Assembly (NCBI RefSeq): GCF_001279695.1
Contig: NZ_LGDD01000257.1
Coordinates: forward strand, 1-64,000
Reading direction: 5' to 3'
Origin: Streptomyces sp. WM6378
Lineage (GTDB): Bacteria; Actinomycetota; Actinomycetes; Streptomycetales; Streptomycetaceae
Length of the DNA stretch: 64,000 nt
The position numbers were made by a program, and so were the translations under genes. The notes under the pieces are model-generated. The model made no database searches, was not told the origin of the DNA, and worked only from the letters and a program-made list of their open reading frames with translations. Shown piece after piece: positions 9,508 to 17,953 of the stretch (its first letter is position 1; each line of letters opens with the position of its first letter).

Positions 9508-10103
9508 TCCGAACCCTCCAGGACCACGGCTGCGAGGTCGTCGCCGCCGTCGACAACAGCCCCGAACTCCTGCGCGCCCTGCGCGAGCTGGAACCCGACG
9601 TCGCCGTCGTCGACATCCGCCTGCCCCCGACCTTCACCGACGAGGGCCTCCAGGCCACCCTCGCCGCCCGCCGCGAACGCCCCGGCCTGCCCGTGCTGAT
9701 CCTCTCCCAGTACGTCGAGCAGCTCTACGCCCATGAACTCCTCGCCGGCGGCCAGGGCGCAATCGGCTACCTGCTCAAGGACCGTGTCACCCACACCGCT
9801 CAGTTCATCGACGCCCTCCGCACCGTCGCCTCCGGCGGCACCGTCATGGACCCCCAGGTCATCGCCAAACTCCTCGCCCGCAGCGACGCCCGCGGCACCA
9901 CCGCCGACCTCACCCCGCGCGAACACGACGTCCTCGAACTCATGGCCGAAGGCCGATCCAACGCCGCGATCATGAGCACCCTTCACATCAGCGAAAGCGC
10001 CGTCGCCAAACACACCGCGAGCATCTTCACCAAGCTCCGCATCGAGCCCTCCGCCGACGACAACCGCCGCGTCCTGGCCGTCCTCACCTACCTCAAGCGC
10101 TAA
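9459..10103 (+). CDS. NarL/FixJ-type response regulator
   Basis: The product has 214 residues, starting at GTG 9459 within the kinase gene. The receiver domain has E7/D8, phosphoacceptor D52 in VVDIRLP and Lys 107 in GYLLKD. The C-terminal LuxR helix-turn-helix includes LTPREHDVLELMAEGRSN. It is a paralogue of the regulator at 6383-7060, with the shared ending RRVLAVLT. It is followed by a stem-loop at 10158-10192. Confidence 0.9.
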   Translation: MRVVIAEDLFLLRDGLIRTLQDHGCEVVAAVDNSPELLRALRELEPDVAVVDIRLPPTFTDEGLQATLAARRERPGLPVLILSQYVEQLYAHELLAGGQGAIGYLLKDRVTHTAQFIDALRTVASGGTVMDPQVIAKLLARSDARGTTADLTPREHDVLELMAEGRSNAAIMSTLHISESAVAKHTASIFTKLRIEPSADDNRRVLAVLTYLKR

Positions 10104-10157
10104 CGGCTCGGTCCGCGACGGAGTGTCAAATGGACGGCGGGCCTTCGATCGAGCGGA

Positions 10158-10192
10158 CTGTGCCCCCTGACCGACCGGTAGTTGGGGCACAG
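10158..10192. terminator. Stem-loop, likely terminator
   Basis: Perfect 9-bp arms CTGTGCCCC and GGGGCACAG flank a 17-base loop, 55 bases after the second response regulator stop. There is no T tract, which is usual for Streptomyces terminators. Confidence 0.55.
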
Positions 10193-10262
10193 GCGGTGCC
10201 TTCACGGTGTCGTCGCCCTTGGGGCCGCATGGCTGTCCGCCGTATCGCCGTCACCACTGCCT

Positions 10263-10707
10263 GACTACTTGCTCGCCGTCACGGCGGCTGGCTGTTCGGG
10301 CGGTACATCCTCCGACAGCGGGAAGCATCCGTAAGCGCCAACGCCGAGTGCGTCCGGCAGCTCGGCGCCGGGCGCGAGCGGCCCCGGCGCGCCCTTGCAG
10401 TACGGGCCTGTTCCACAAGCGAAGTACCAGGTGCAGGCCCGGGCCCAGCCAGCCGCCTGCCAGGGCACGCCACTTCGGATACACGGCGTCGAAGAAGCCG
10501 CTGGAGGACAAGACGTGCACGCCCAGCGCACTCAACCCGAAGGTCACCACCGCGACGTTGAAGACCACGATCTGCCAGTCCGGCTACACCTCGACGCTCC
10601 GGCCGGCCGCCAGCATCACCGGCGCGGAGAAGGCGGCGAACGCCAAGTCCTACGGCTACACCGGCGCGCTGCATGACGCGGAGTACGACCGCCTAGTAGT
10701 GCTTCAG
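10263..10707 (+). pseudogene. Broken secreted lipoprotein (HNH-like C-terminal family)
   Basis: Three frames must be joined to read one protein. A lipobox segment LLAVTAAGCSGGTSSDSGK is followed by a stop. A second frame then gives APLQYGPVPQAKYQVQA. A third gives HFGYTASKKPLEDKTCTPS, then NPKVTTATLKTTICQSGYTS and SYGYTGALHDAEYDRLV. The last two blocks match a common actinobacterial secreted family in which AEYDHLVPLELGG and an NLW motif follow; that end is missing here. At least two frameshifts and a 3' truncation mark it as a pseudogene. The family's function is not established. Confidence 0.6.
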
Positions 10708-10727
10708 GTGACAGTCGTCACGACCAG

Positions 10728-11408
10728 TCACACGTGCTGTGACTGAGAGCGCAGTTGGCACCGTTCGCCATGTGAGGTGCTCAGAGTGGGTGAGCTGGAC
10801 TGCGTCGTCCCGGAGCTTCGCTGCCGTGCCCGTAATCGGTCGGTCAGCTGGCTCGGCCCAGGCGATAGCTCGCGTACGGCCCGTGCCACAGCCTCGCCAG
10901 GAGTGGCGAACAGGCCGAGATCCGGAGTCAGGAAGCCCCTTCCCACCCCGAATGTGCCGTCGCTGTTCGCCGTCAGGCACGGTCCTGTCGGATTCAGGTC
11001 CGGGCGCGTGGTGGTCGAGAAGCGCAGTGCCCAGTGGCTGGTGAACGGGTACAGGGTGCGCAGGGTCAGCTCGGCGTACGCGGCTTCGATCAGGCTCCGG
11101 TAGGCGGGCGCCCAGGGGTGGGACAGTTCGCTCGCCTCCAGGCGAAGGTGCTGCCACTCGCTTTCCACCCGGCGCACAGGATCGGGGCCGACCAGTTCAA
11201 ACTTCGAGTCTCGACGTCGAAGTAGCGCTCCGGTCCTGAATCTGACACATAACTGCCCCTCCGATGCCGGTGCCTGCCCTGCAGGAGTGCTTGGACGACA
11301 AGGTCCTCGGCCAACCACCCACCAGGCGAGGGCCGGACAGCAAATGGTGCGAACCGCCCCGCGCAGTGGGACTTCCATTGACGGCAGGCTGCAGAAGCAG
11401 CTCGGCAA
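10728..11408 (-). pseudogene. DUF6193-like protein, degenerate N-terminus
   Basis: The C-terminal 150 residues look like the DUF6193 family associated with natural-product loci: AYRSLIEAAYAELTLRTLYP, FTSHWALRFSTTTRP, GPCLTANSDGTFGVG and a final EAVARAVREL. Upstream of about 11215 this frame loses resemblance. Family-like text (HFSAELAELLLQ) appears in another frame near 11400, so one or more frameshifts are likely. It could still be expressed as a short protein. The family has no known biochemical function. Confidence 0.5.
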
Positions 11409-11768
11409 GCTCGGCGGAGAAGTGGGCAGTGGTCAGCCGATCTGACTGACCCTTTCGACCTGATGGTGGGATCTGCTGCCAGCGGCCCCGGTTTCCCTGC
11501 TCGCCCGGACCCGCACGGGTACCTCGCCCGGGCCGTCGACGACGAGCGGAAGAAGGTGCGAGCCGGCCAGGCCGTCAGCAAGACGCGAGAGTGGGCCGGG
11601 CATGGTTCGTCTCCATGCGTGCGGGACAGGCTGAAGCGATCATCACGTGCCGGTGGGAGGCGATGTGCGCAGGTTGTGGGTGGGTAACTGCAACAGCGAG
11701 TACATGGTGAACCGTCCGGAGATCTGGATCCCAGGGAGGCGCTGGGTACTCCGGTCGTCGCGTCGCGC

Positions 11769-13067
11769 ATGGTGTGGCTGCTGCGCGAGGGGGACGCGCT
11801 GGTGCTGCCGCAGCCGGTGGACGCGGCGTACGTGGCCCACGTCGGGGCCATGATGGACTTCGGCCCCGCACGTATGGACCTGCTGGACCCGCAGGACCGC
11901 GGTGTGCGGGTGCTGAGCCAACAGGTGCTGCGGCAGCCGGAGATGCTGGCTCGTTTGAAGAAGCTCGTGGCCGTCCCCGGCGAGTGGGAGATCCGGGCCT
12001 ATCTGCCGGACCGTGGGGTCTCCGCGCTGGCGCTGGAGATCGGCCTGCCCGGGGCCGCGGTGTCCGCTTTCGATACACGGGGCGGGGCAGAGCTGTTCAA
12101 CAGCAAGGTTGCCTTCCGAGCCCTGGCCGCCGGTATCGGTGTTCCCGTTCCGGACGGGGCAGTGTGCGCCACCAGCGGTGATCTGGAGCGGGCACTGGAG
12201 CGACTGGCCGTGCCGACCGGGGCGGTCATCGTCAAAGCCGACCGCAGCGGCGGCAGAGCCGGCAACCTGCTGTGCTACAGGGATGCGGGCATGACGGCGG
12301 CCGGCGCCGTCGGCACCCACCCACTGAACTCCGACGAGGACCGGCGGGCGATCATCGCTCATACCGGACTGGCCCAGAGCCTCGCTCCCCACGGGCAAGT
12401 CGTCCCCGAGACCTACCATCCCGACTGCCGTTCCTTGTGCCTGGAAGTGCACTGCCCCGGCGCCCACTCCGGCCCTCCTCGGCTGCTGAACGTAGGCGAG
12501 ATGCTGATGGAACCGATCTGGAACGGCTTCATCATGCCCGCCCAGTCCATCCCCTCCCGGGTACTTGAAGAGGTGGTCGGCCACACCCTGCGGCTGACCG
12601 GCGCGATGAGCGCATTCGGCTACCGCGGACCGGTCAACAGCGACGCCATCATCAACTCCGCCGGACACGTGTGGTTCAACGAAGTCAACGCCCGGCTCGG
12701 CGGCTGCACCCACCTACACCACCTCGCCACCCAACTCCTGGGCCCCCACTGGCAGAACAGCCACGTCCTGGTCTCGCACAACGACCCGCCCACCGCCAGC
12801 ATCCGCGCACTCCTGAACGCCATGGACCGCGACCAGCTGAGCTTCAACCCGACAACCGGGTCCGGGGTGGTGACCACCGGCGACGACACCCTGAACCAAG
12901 GAACCGTCGAGTACGCCGCACTGGCCCCGGATCTGGAAAGCGCCCAGGCCTTGGATAGACGGCTAACGAACCTGAGCGTACGGGGAGTTGTGCAGCAGGG
13001 TGCCGCGGCCCCTCAAGCCGGCCCTGCGGTGGCCGTCTGGACGGGGTGTGGGCGGCTGCGCAGGTAG
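11769..13067 (+). CDS. PGM1-type ATP-grasp peptide ligase, probably frameshifted at its start
   Basis: The open frame from ATG 11769 gives 432 residues. The ATP-grasp region includes GAVIVKADRSGGRAGNLL, GQVVPETYHPDC and FNEVNARLGG near residue 310. The family ligates amino acids or peptides (pheganomycin PGM1 type) and has a preATP-grasp domain whose start is missing here. That start is visible in another frame at 11665-11715 (RRLWVGNCNSEYMV, with GGGAGG before GTG 11665). The continuing text in the main frame just before 11769 is DPREALGTPVVASR. A one-base shift near 11710-11730 would restore the full protein. A stop at 11685 blocks direct extension. The last 55 bases overlap the SET gene on the other strand. 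Confidence 0.7.
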   Translation: MVWLLREGDALVLPQPVDAAYVAHVGAMMDFGPARMDLLDPQDRGVRVLSQQVLRQPEMLARLKKLVAVPGEWEIRAYLPDRGVSALALEIGLPGAAVSAFDTRGGAELFNSKVAFRALAAGIGVPVPDGAVCATSGDLERALERLAVPTGAVIVKADRSGGRAGNLLCYRDAGMTAAGAVGTHPLNSDEDRRAIIAHTGLAQSLAPHGQVVPETYHPDCRSLCLEVHCPGAHSGPPRLLNVGEMLMEPIWNGFIMPAQSIPSRVLEEVVGHTLRLTGAMSAFGYRGPVNSDAIINSAGHVWFNEVNARLGGCTHLHHLATQLLGPHWQNSHVLVSHNDPPTASIRALLNAMDRDQLSFNPTTGSGVVTTGDDTLNQGTVEYAALAPDLESAQALDRRLTNLSVRGVVQQGAAAPQAGPAVAVWTGCGRLRR

Positions 13068-13582
13068 GCCGCCAGGTAGCGGATCGGATCCGTGCGGTAC
13101 CTGAAGCCCCGAGTGCGGCCTCTGCACTCGGGGCTGCCGCACAGGCAGTCCTCGACCGCGATGCTCTCGTACTCGGTCGTCTCGTAGTCCCAGGTGATCT
13201 CCTGCCCGGCAGGAATCGGTACGAGGGCGACGAAGTCGTAGCCGCCGAGCGTGTTGTCGACGACGCCCGTATTGGGCACACAGGAGTGGTTGATGCTGCG
13301 GGCCGTCTCGTCGAGTTCGACGTGCAGGTCCCAGTCCTTCTGGAAGGAGTGCCGGGTACGGTGAGGTGCGGCGCGCTCAACCCGGCCCCGCACCACCAAC
13401 TCACCGACCGCGAACGGCCGATCGGCGTAGACGCCCAACCCCTTGCCACCGGCCTCCCGTACGACGACCCCGCCGGACAGTGCATCCAGTGACCCGTCCT
13501 GCATCGGCCGCCCGAGCCCATGGGACGCCGCCTCCTGCGCCGGTAACGCGGCGAAGCCAGCCACGGTGATGTCCTCGTTCAT
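13013..13582 (-). CDS. SET-domain protein lysine methyltransferase
   Basis: The product has 189 residues from ATG 13582. The SET signature is complete. It runs GKGLGVYADRPFAVGELV (about residues 46-63), SINHSCVPNTG (about 95-105), EITWDYET and the post-SET cysteine knot DCLCGSPECRG. Such proteins transfer methyl groups from SAM to lysine. Bacterial members near biosynthetic genes are little studied. It converges on, and overlaps by 55 bases, the PGM1-type ligase, a pairing that hints at a common locus. The target is unknown. It is not in an obvious operon with the genes to its right, which lie 195 bases away. Confidence 0.85.
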   Translation of the reverse strand: MNEDITVAGFAALPAQEAASHGLGRPMQDGSLDALSGGVVVREAGGKGLGVYADRPFAVGELVVRGRVERAAPHRTRHSFQKDWDLHVELDETARSINHSCVPNTGVVDNTLGGYDFVALVPIPAGQEITWDYETTEYESIAVEDCLCGSPECRGRTRGFRYRTDPIRYLAAYLRSRPHPVQTATAGPA

Positions 13583-13777
13583 CCGAAGCCTCTCCCGAAA
13601 GAACCTTGGGCCGTAAGAAGAGGGACGCTAGCGGCCCCGGAACGGACGCGGCTAGGAACACTTCTCAGCCATCCCATCCGGTCGACACTGCTCCCCCGCG
13701 GCCGGGGCCGGCCAGGACAGCGGCTCTGCGGCCTCCCTGCAGCCGTGCGGCGGCCGGCCAGGGGTCGGGATCTCCGA

Positions 13778-14134
13778 TCAGATCTCGTTGTTCCACATGC
13801 GGAACATGGTGCAGCGGCCGTTCTTGTCGAACGTCACCGTCCACAGGTTGGCGAACGTACCCAGTTCCTTATAACGGCCGGTGCCTTCGACTGCGGCCGT
13901 GTCGCCGTTGAGGGTGAGGAGGGACCAGTCGAAGTCCCACCCTCCCTCCTGCCAGGGTGCGCGGCCCTGCCAGCCTTCGACGATGGCGTCGCGGCCGATC
14001 CAGTCGGTCTCGTAGGGCCATTCGTGGTACTCGGCCTGCGAGGCGAACAGGGCGGCGATGTCTTTCTTGCTGTTGCTGGCCCAGGCCCGCAGGTATCCCT
14101 CGACCCAGGTGCGTACCTGGTCTTCGGTCACCAT
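13778..14134 (-). CDS. Nuclear transport factor 2 / SnoaL-fold protein
   Basis: The product has 118 residues and begins MVTEDQVRTWVEGYLRAW, with the typical long first helix. The conserved middle reads FASQAEYHEWPYETDW, and the end is FDKNGRCTMFRMW. The fold covers small isomerases, cyclases, hydrolases and binding proteins. It follows the SDR gene at 14166-14909 with a 31-base gap on the same strand, so the pair is very likely one transcript. The substrate is unknown. Confidence 0.8.
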   Translation of the reverse strand: MVTEDQVRTWVEGYLRAWASNSKKDIAALFASQAEYHEWPYETDWIGRDAIVEGWQGRAPWQEGGWDFDWSLLTLNGDTAAVEGTGRYKELGTFANLWTVTFDKNGRCTMFRMWNNEI

Positions 14135-14165
14135 GACAGTTGCCTTTCTGTACGGGGAGCGCCGC

Positions 14166-14909
14166 TCAGCCTTGGGCGGTGGGGCGGATGACGAGTTCGC
14201 TTACGTCGACGTCGGCGGGCTGGGTGATCGCGTAGTGGATCGCTTCGCCGATCGCGGCGGCGGGGATCGCGAGGGCCATCTGGCCCGTGACCGCTTCCTT
14301 GGTGTCCTGGTCGGCGATGGTGTCGACTAGCTCGCTGCGGGTCAGGCCGGGGCTGATCACGGTGACCCGCAGGTGACGGCTCTCCTGCCGCAGGCCCTCC
14401 GACAGGGCGCGGACGGCGTGCTTGGTGGCGCTGTAGACGGCGGCGGTCGGATCGACCCGCAGGCCGGACACGGAGGCGATGTTCACGATGTGCCCGGCAC
14501 CCTGTGCCTGCATGGTCGGCAGGACGGCGGCAATGCCGTGCAGGACTCCGCGCAGGTTGACGTCGATCATGCGGTCCCACTCGTCGGTCCGCAGCGCGTC
14601 CAGGCGGGACAGGGGCATCACCCCGGCGTTGTTGACCAGGACGTCGATGCGGCCGTACCGGTCGAGGGCGGCCTGGACGAAGGAGCGCATGCTGAGCGGG
14701 TCGGTCACGTCCAGCGGGTGCGGCAGGGCGCTGCCGCCACCGCCTTCGATCTCCTTGGCGAGGACCGCGAGGCGCTCCACGCGGCGGGCGCCGAGGACCA
14801 CGTGATGGCCGGCTGCGGCCAGGCGCCGGGCGGTGGCCTCGCCGATGCCGCTGCTGGCCCCGGTGACCAGGACGGTCTTCGGGGCGGCCGTGGTGGACGG
14901 GTGCGTCAT
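14166..14909 (-). CDS. Short-chain dehydrogenase/reductase
   Basis: The product has 247 residues. ATG 14909 follows GGAAACGAG and begins [11 protein letters not shown]; the frame stays open farther upstream but that would run into the divergent regulator's promoter. The Rossmann motif TGASSGIG is at about residues 15-22 and NNAG at about 94. The catalytic Ser is in NIASVSG, and Tyr/Lys are in YSATKHA (about 158/162). It is a classical NAD(P)-dependent SDR. It is transcribed away from the XRE regulator and toward the NTF2 gene, and a palindrome at 15002-15026 sits between the two starts. Confidence 0.9.
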   Translation of the reverse strand: MTHPSTTAAPKTVLVTGASSGIGEATARRLAAAGHHVVLGARRVERLAVLAKEIEGGGGSALPHPLDVTDPLSMRSFVQAALDRYGRIDVLVNNAGVMPLSRLDALRTDEWDRMIDVNLRGVLHGIAAVLPTMQAQGAGHIVNIASVSGLRVDPTAAVYSATKHAVRALSEGLRQESRHLRVTVISPGLTRSELVDTIADQDTKEAVTGQMALAIPAAAIGEAIHYAITQPADVDVSELVIRPTAQG

Positions 14910-15001
14910 GCTCGTTTCCTTCGTCAGGGCGACGGCCTCGATGGCGGGCCGTACGGTTCCCTCAGCATGTGCCCGATCGTGCGCAGGCGGCAGGAGGGCT
15001 C

Positions 15002-15026
15002 TTCCTGGGTGCCGCACACCTAGGAA
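15002..15026. promoter_or_regulatory. Candidate XRE operator between SDR and regulator
   Basis: An interrupted palindrome, TTCCTGGGTG-CCG-CACACCTAGGAA, with 9 of 10 arm positions matching, lies in the 139-base divergent gap, 23 bases before the XRE start. This is a natural place for autoregulation and control of the SDR/NTF2 pair. Confidence 0.5.
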
Positions 15027-15048
15027 GCGGCGGCGTAGGCTTTTGGGT

Positions 15049-15897
15049 ATGAGCGGCAATGAACTGGGCGAATTCCTGCTGGCGCGCCGTTCCCGGGTCA
15101 GTCCGCAGGAGGCGGGGCTTCCCCGCTCCACGGGCCGCCGGGTGAGCGGGTTGCGGCGCGAGGAGGTCGCCGTCCTTGCCGGCGTCAGCGCCGACTACTA
15201 CGCCCGCCTGGAACAGGGCCGCGAACGGCACCCCTCCGGCCAGGTCATCGACTCCCTCGCCCGAGCCCTGAACCTGGACTCCGACGCGTGCTGGCACGCC
15301 TACCGTCTGGCCGGCCTGGTCCCCTGCGATGACGCCCCCGGCCCCGACGCGGAGCGCGTGGCGCCCCAACTGCAACGTCTGATGGACGCCTTTCCGGCGG
15401 CGGTCGCGTATGTGGTCAACCGCCGCCTCGACGTTCTCGCGTCGAACGCGCCGGCCACCGCGCTGATGTCGCCGCTGGCGGACCCACGCCACATGGTCCG
15501 CTCCCTCTTCCGCGACCCTGCCGCGCGCACCCTGTTCGTGGAGTGGGACACAGTGGCGCGTGACACCGTCGCCGCGATGCGGCTCGCCTACGGCCACGAG
15601 CGCCACGACCCCCACCTCGCGGCCCTGATCGGCGAACTCCGCGCCGGGAGCGAGGAGTTCACGGCGCTGTGGGAGCGTCAGGACGTCGCTCGGCTGGGCA
15701 GCCGCTTCAAGACCTTCCACCACCCCGTTGCAGGCCGAATGACGCTCTCGTACCAAACGTTCGAGGTGCAGGACGCGCCAGGCCAGAGCCTGCTCGTCGG
15801 CACCGCCGAGCCCGGCAGCGAGGACGCCGACCGTTTGGCGTTGCTCTGTGCAGTGCGGCCCCTGGAGGATCAGCAGGTACTCAGCGCTCCTTCGTAA
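15049..15897 (+). CDS. XRE-family regulator with MmyB-like ligand domain
   Basis: The product has 282 residues from ATG 15049. The helix-turn-helix lies in residues 5-75: [20 protein letters not shown], then [17 protein letters not shown] and [10 protein letters not shown]. The C-terminal half is the MmyB-like sensor domain ([17 protein letters not shown], then [17 protein letters not shown] and [16 protein letters not shown]). Regulators of this kind in Streptomyces usually sit divergent from a single oxidoreductase gene that they control, as here. The ligand is probably a small hydrophobic molecule or fatty acid, by analogy with MmyB. Confidence 0.9.
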   Translation: MSGNELGEFLLARRSRVSPQEAGLPRSTGRRVSGLRREEVAVLAGVSADYYARLEQGRERHPSGQVIDSLARALNLDSDACWHAYRLAGLVPCDDAPGPDAERVAPQLQRLMDAFPAAVAYVVNRRLDVLASNAPATALMSPLADPRHMVRSLFRDPAARTLFVEWDTVARDTVAAMRLAYGHERHDPHLAALIGELRAGSEEFTALWERQDVARLGSRFKTFHHPVAGRMTLSYQTFEVQDAPGQSLLVGTAEPGSEDADRLALLCAVRPLEDQQVLSAPS

Positions 15898-15929
15898 CGG
15901 AAACCATCGTTTTTGTTTGGATTGGGCGT

Positions 15930-16548
15930 ATGCCCCGCTTGAGTGAGGAGCGCCGCGAAGCGCGGCGGCGCCACATCCTCACCAGCGCCTGGAGTTGCTT
16001 CTCCCGCAACGGCTTTCATGCCACGTCGATGGATGACGTCATCGCCGCGACCGGCATGTCCTCCAGTGCCGTCTACCGCTACTTCCGCAGCAAGGACGAC
16101 GTCATCGATGCCGCGGCGGACGAAGCCCTGGCCCTGGTCGGAGACCTTTGCCAGCGGCTGCTGGAGCAACGCCCCACCCCCCTCGCCCTCCGAGGTCCTC
16201 CGGGCCACGGCCGCCCAAGCCCGCGACCGGGGCGAAGGCCGGCCGTATGCCCTGAGCTGCATCGCGATCCAGGCATGGGGCGAGGCACTGCGCAGTCCGG
16301 AACTCGAAGGACGCACCCGGACCCTCTACCTGGCCGTGCGCAGCAGCCTTAGCAAGCTGGCCCGCCGCTGGCGCGACGAGGGCACCCTGGCGTCCACGGC
16401 GGACCCGGAGCAGGTCGCCACCGTCCTCATGACACTCCTGCCCGGTCTCCTGGTCGGCCGCCACCTGGTGACGCCGGTCGATGCGGACCAGCTGGTCGGC
16501 GGCCCCTCCTCCCTCGCCCTGGCACTCGGCGGCGCTGCGCGCGCGTGA
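15930..16548 (+). pseudogene. TetR-family regulator, frameshifted in a C6 tract
   Basis: The first frame from ATG 15930 gives a good TetR DNA-binding domain: RRRHILTSAWSCFSRNGF, SMDDVIAATGMSSSAVYRYF and SKDDVIDAAADEAL. At the C tract 16177-16182 the family text moves to the next frame (SEVLRATAAQARDRGEGR, YALSCIAIQAWGEALRSPEL). That frame runs to a normal end at 16548. Five instead of six C residues would give one intact protein of about 205 residues. This may be a real mutation or a sequencing error. The first frame alone encodes a 140-residue truncated product. Confidence 0.8.
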
Positions 16549-16739
16549 TCATGGTGGCGGCCGCGCCCATGCCGACCGCGGAGGGCACGGTGGGGCCGTC
16601 GGCCCTGCCGAGTGCGGCCCCTGCCTGTCCTGCTGAGCAGCATGGGCCCCTGACCTCCGCTGCGGGCGGCCGCCGGGGTCAGTGATGACTGCCGCGTGCC
16701 TACGGACGGGGTCAGGGCCGGGGGCACGGGATGAGCGGT

Positions 16740-17377
16740 TCCGGGTGCGGGGGCGTGGCCAGCAGGTCTGCGGCCGGGCACAGCCGTGATCCTGGCCAGC
16801 AGGTACAGCGTCGCAGCAGTCCCGTTCGTGGCGACGTCATCGGCCGGTTTCGGCTCGGGGGCGGGGCGAGTGCTGAGCCAGGGCGAGTCGCACTCGATGC
16901 GTTCGGCGTCCAGGCCGTGGGGCGTGGCGGTGTAGAGGCGCAGGCGACCTGCGGCGAGTGCGGAACGTCGAGATGAAGATCTTGAGATGCTCCGCGCCGT
17001 CGGCGACCCGGGCCGCGACGAAGGCGTCGACCTCGTCCGGTCCGGCGACCGTGGGGAACGGTTCGACCATGCCGAGCTCTGACCAGCTGGCAGCGGTGGC
17101 CGCCGGGAGCGGTCGCGCCGGTGGTGGCGACGCTTACGCCGGCCAGGTCGTCCCGCTCGTTGGCGGCGGCAGCATCCGACGGCTGTTTCGGCAGAGCCAC
17201 TCATGTCGAGCTCGGTCGTGATCCCGTGGACGAGCGCCTAGCGCAGTTGCGCGGTGTCGGAGGTGTGGGTGTGGGCGTCGATGAGGCCGGGCAGCAGGGT
17301 GCGCCCGGTGCCGTCCAGAACCGTTGCCCCGGCTGGGGTCTCCAGATGGGTCCCGACGGTGACCTCATGGATGGCCG
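16740..17377 (-). pseudogene. Amidohydrolase relic
   Basis: The minus strand reads GATVLDGTGRTLLPGLIDAH with THTSDTAQLR, which is the metal-binding HxH region of imidazolonepropionase-like amidohydrolases. It is followed by an in-frame TAG and ALVHGITTELDMSG. Another frame later gives PFPTVAGPDEVDAFVAARV with GAEHLKIFI, the next conserved block. A third gives LRLYTATPHGLDAERI. Several frameshifts plus the nonsense codon make it non-functional. Its N-terminus is cut at about 17377, where an unrelated hydrolase fragment begins on the other strand. Confidence 0.65.
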
Positions 17378-17529
17378 CGGAGGCGTTCCAGAACGCCCGC
17401 AGCCCCAAGGAGCTGTACTGGATCGACGGAGCCAGCCACGTCGACCTCTACGACAAAGAGCAGTACGTCAGCCCAGCAGTCTCGAAGCTCTCCGGCTTCT
17501 TCGGAGCACGCCTGTCCAAGGCCAAGTAG
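17378..17529 (+). pseudogene. Alpha/beta hydrolase, C-terminal fragment
   Basis: Fifty codons ending at TAG 17529 read AFQNARSPKELYWIDGASHV and DLYDKEQYVSPAVSKLSGFF. This is the catalytic-His end of dienelactone-hydrolase-like alpha/beta hydrolases. Nothing upstream belongs to it; the frame runs straight into the antisense amidohydrolase relic. It is therefore a truncated fragment at a rearrangement junction. Confidence 0.6.
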
Positions 17530-17655
17530 ACCGGTGGCCATGAGCACCGCAGCAGCCACCCCGATCACGTCCCGGCCACAGCTGCCGGCAAACACGCAGG
17601 CCAGCCCAACGAGCTCGGGCATGGCCGGCGGGGGGGCCGTCGGGACCTTGATCGT

Positions 17656-17790
17656 TGATCAGTGACTGCCGGAGCGAAGCACCAACTGGTCTTCATCGAC
17701 CGCCTGTTGGCGACCCTTGCCCCCCGCCACGGCGCGACCCACGACGCACCGGCCTGTTGGTTTGATGTAGACCGCTCCACACCAAAGGAT
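17656..17790 (+). pseudogene. IS5-family transposase fragment
   Basis: The text LTAGAKHQLVFIDRLLATL followed by HGATHDAPACWFDVDRST is the N-terminal helix-turn-helix region of actinobacterial IS5-type transposases (normally HGATHDVLACWFGVDRSTVT). The resemblance ends abruptly after DRST. No DDE core is present. Confidence 0.7.
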
Positions 17791-17953
17791 CATGTTCGGG
17801 CAGCGAAAACCTCCCAATCCACCCAGTCGGTCCGATATCTCGCCCGCATCTCATCGTGACGCTCGCAGATCCGGGGGATTTACTTGAAGTCTCACATTGT
17901 TTAGTGTCACAAGAGAGGCCACCGCCTCACACTTCGCAGCCCAGGGAGACCCC

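Noticed and set aside
10251..10586. Minus-strand frame reading like a membrane protein (VVFNVAVVTFGLSALGV)
   Set aside because: It is antisense to the broken lipoprotein, whose conserved blocks are far more specific. The frame has in-frame stops just upstream and turns Arg-rich downstream.
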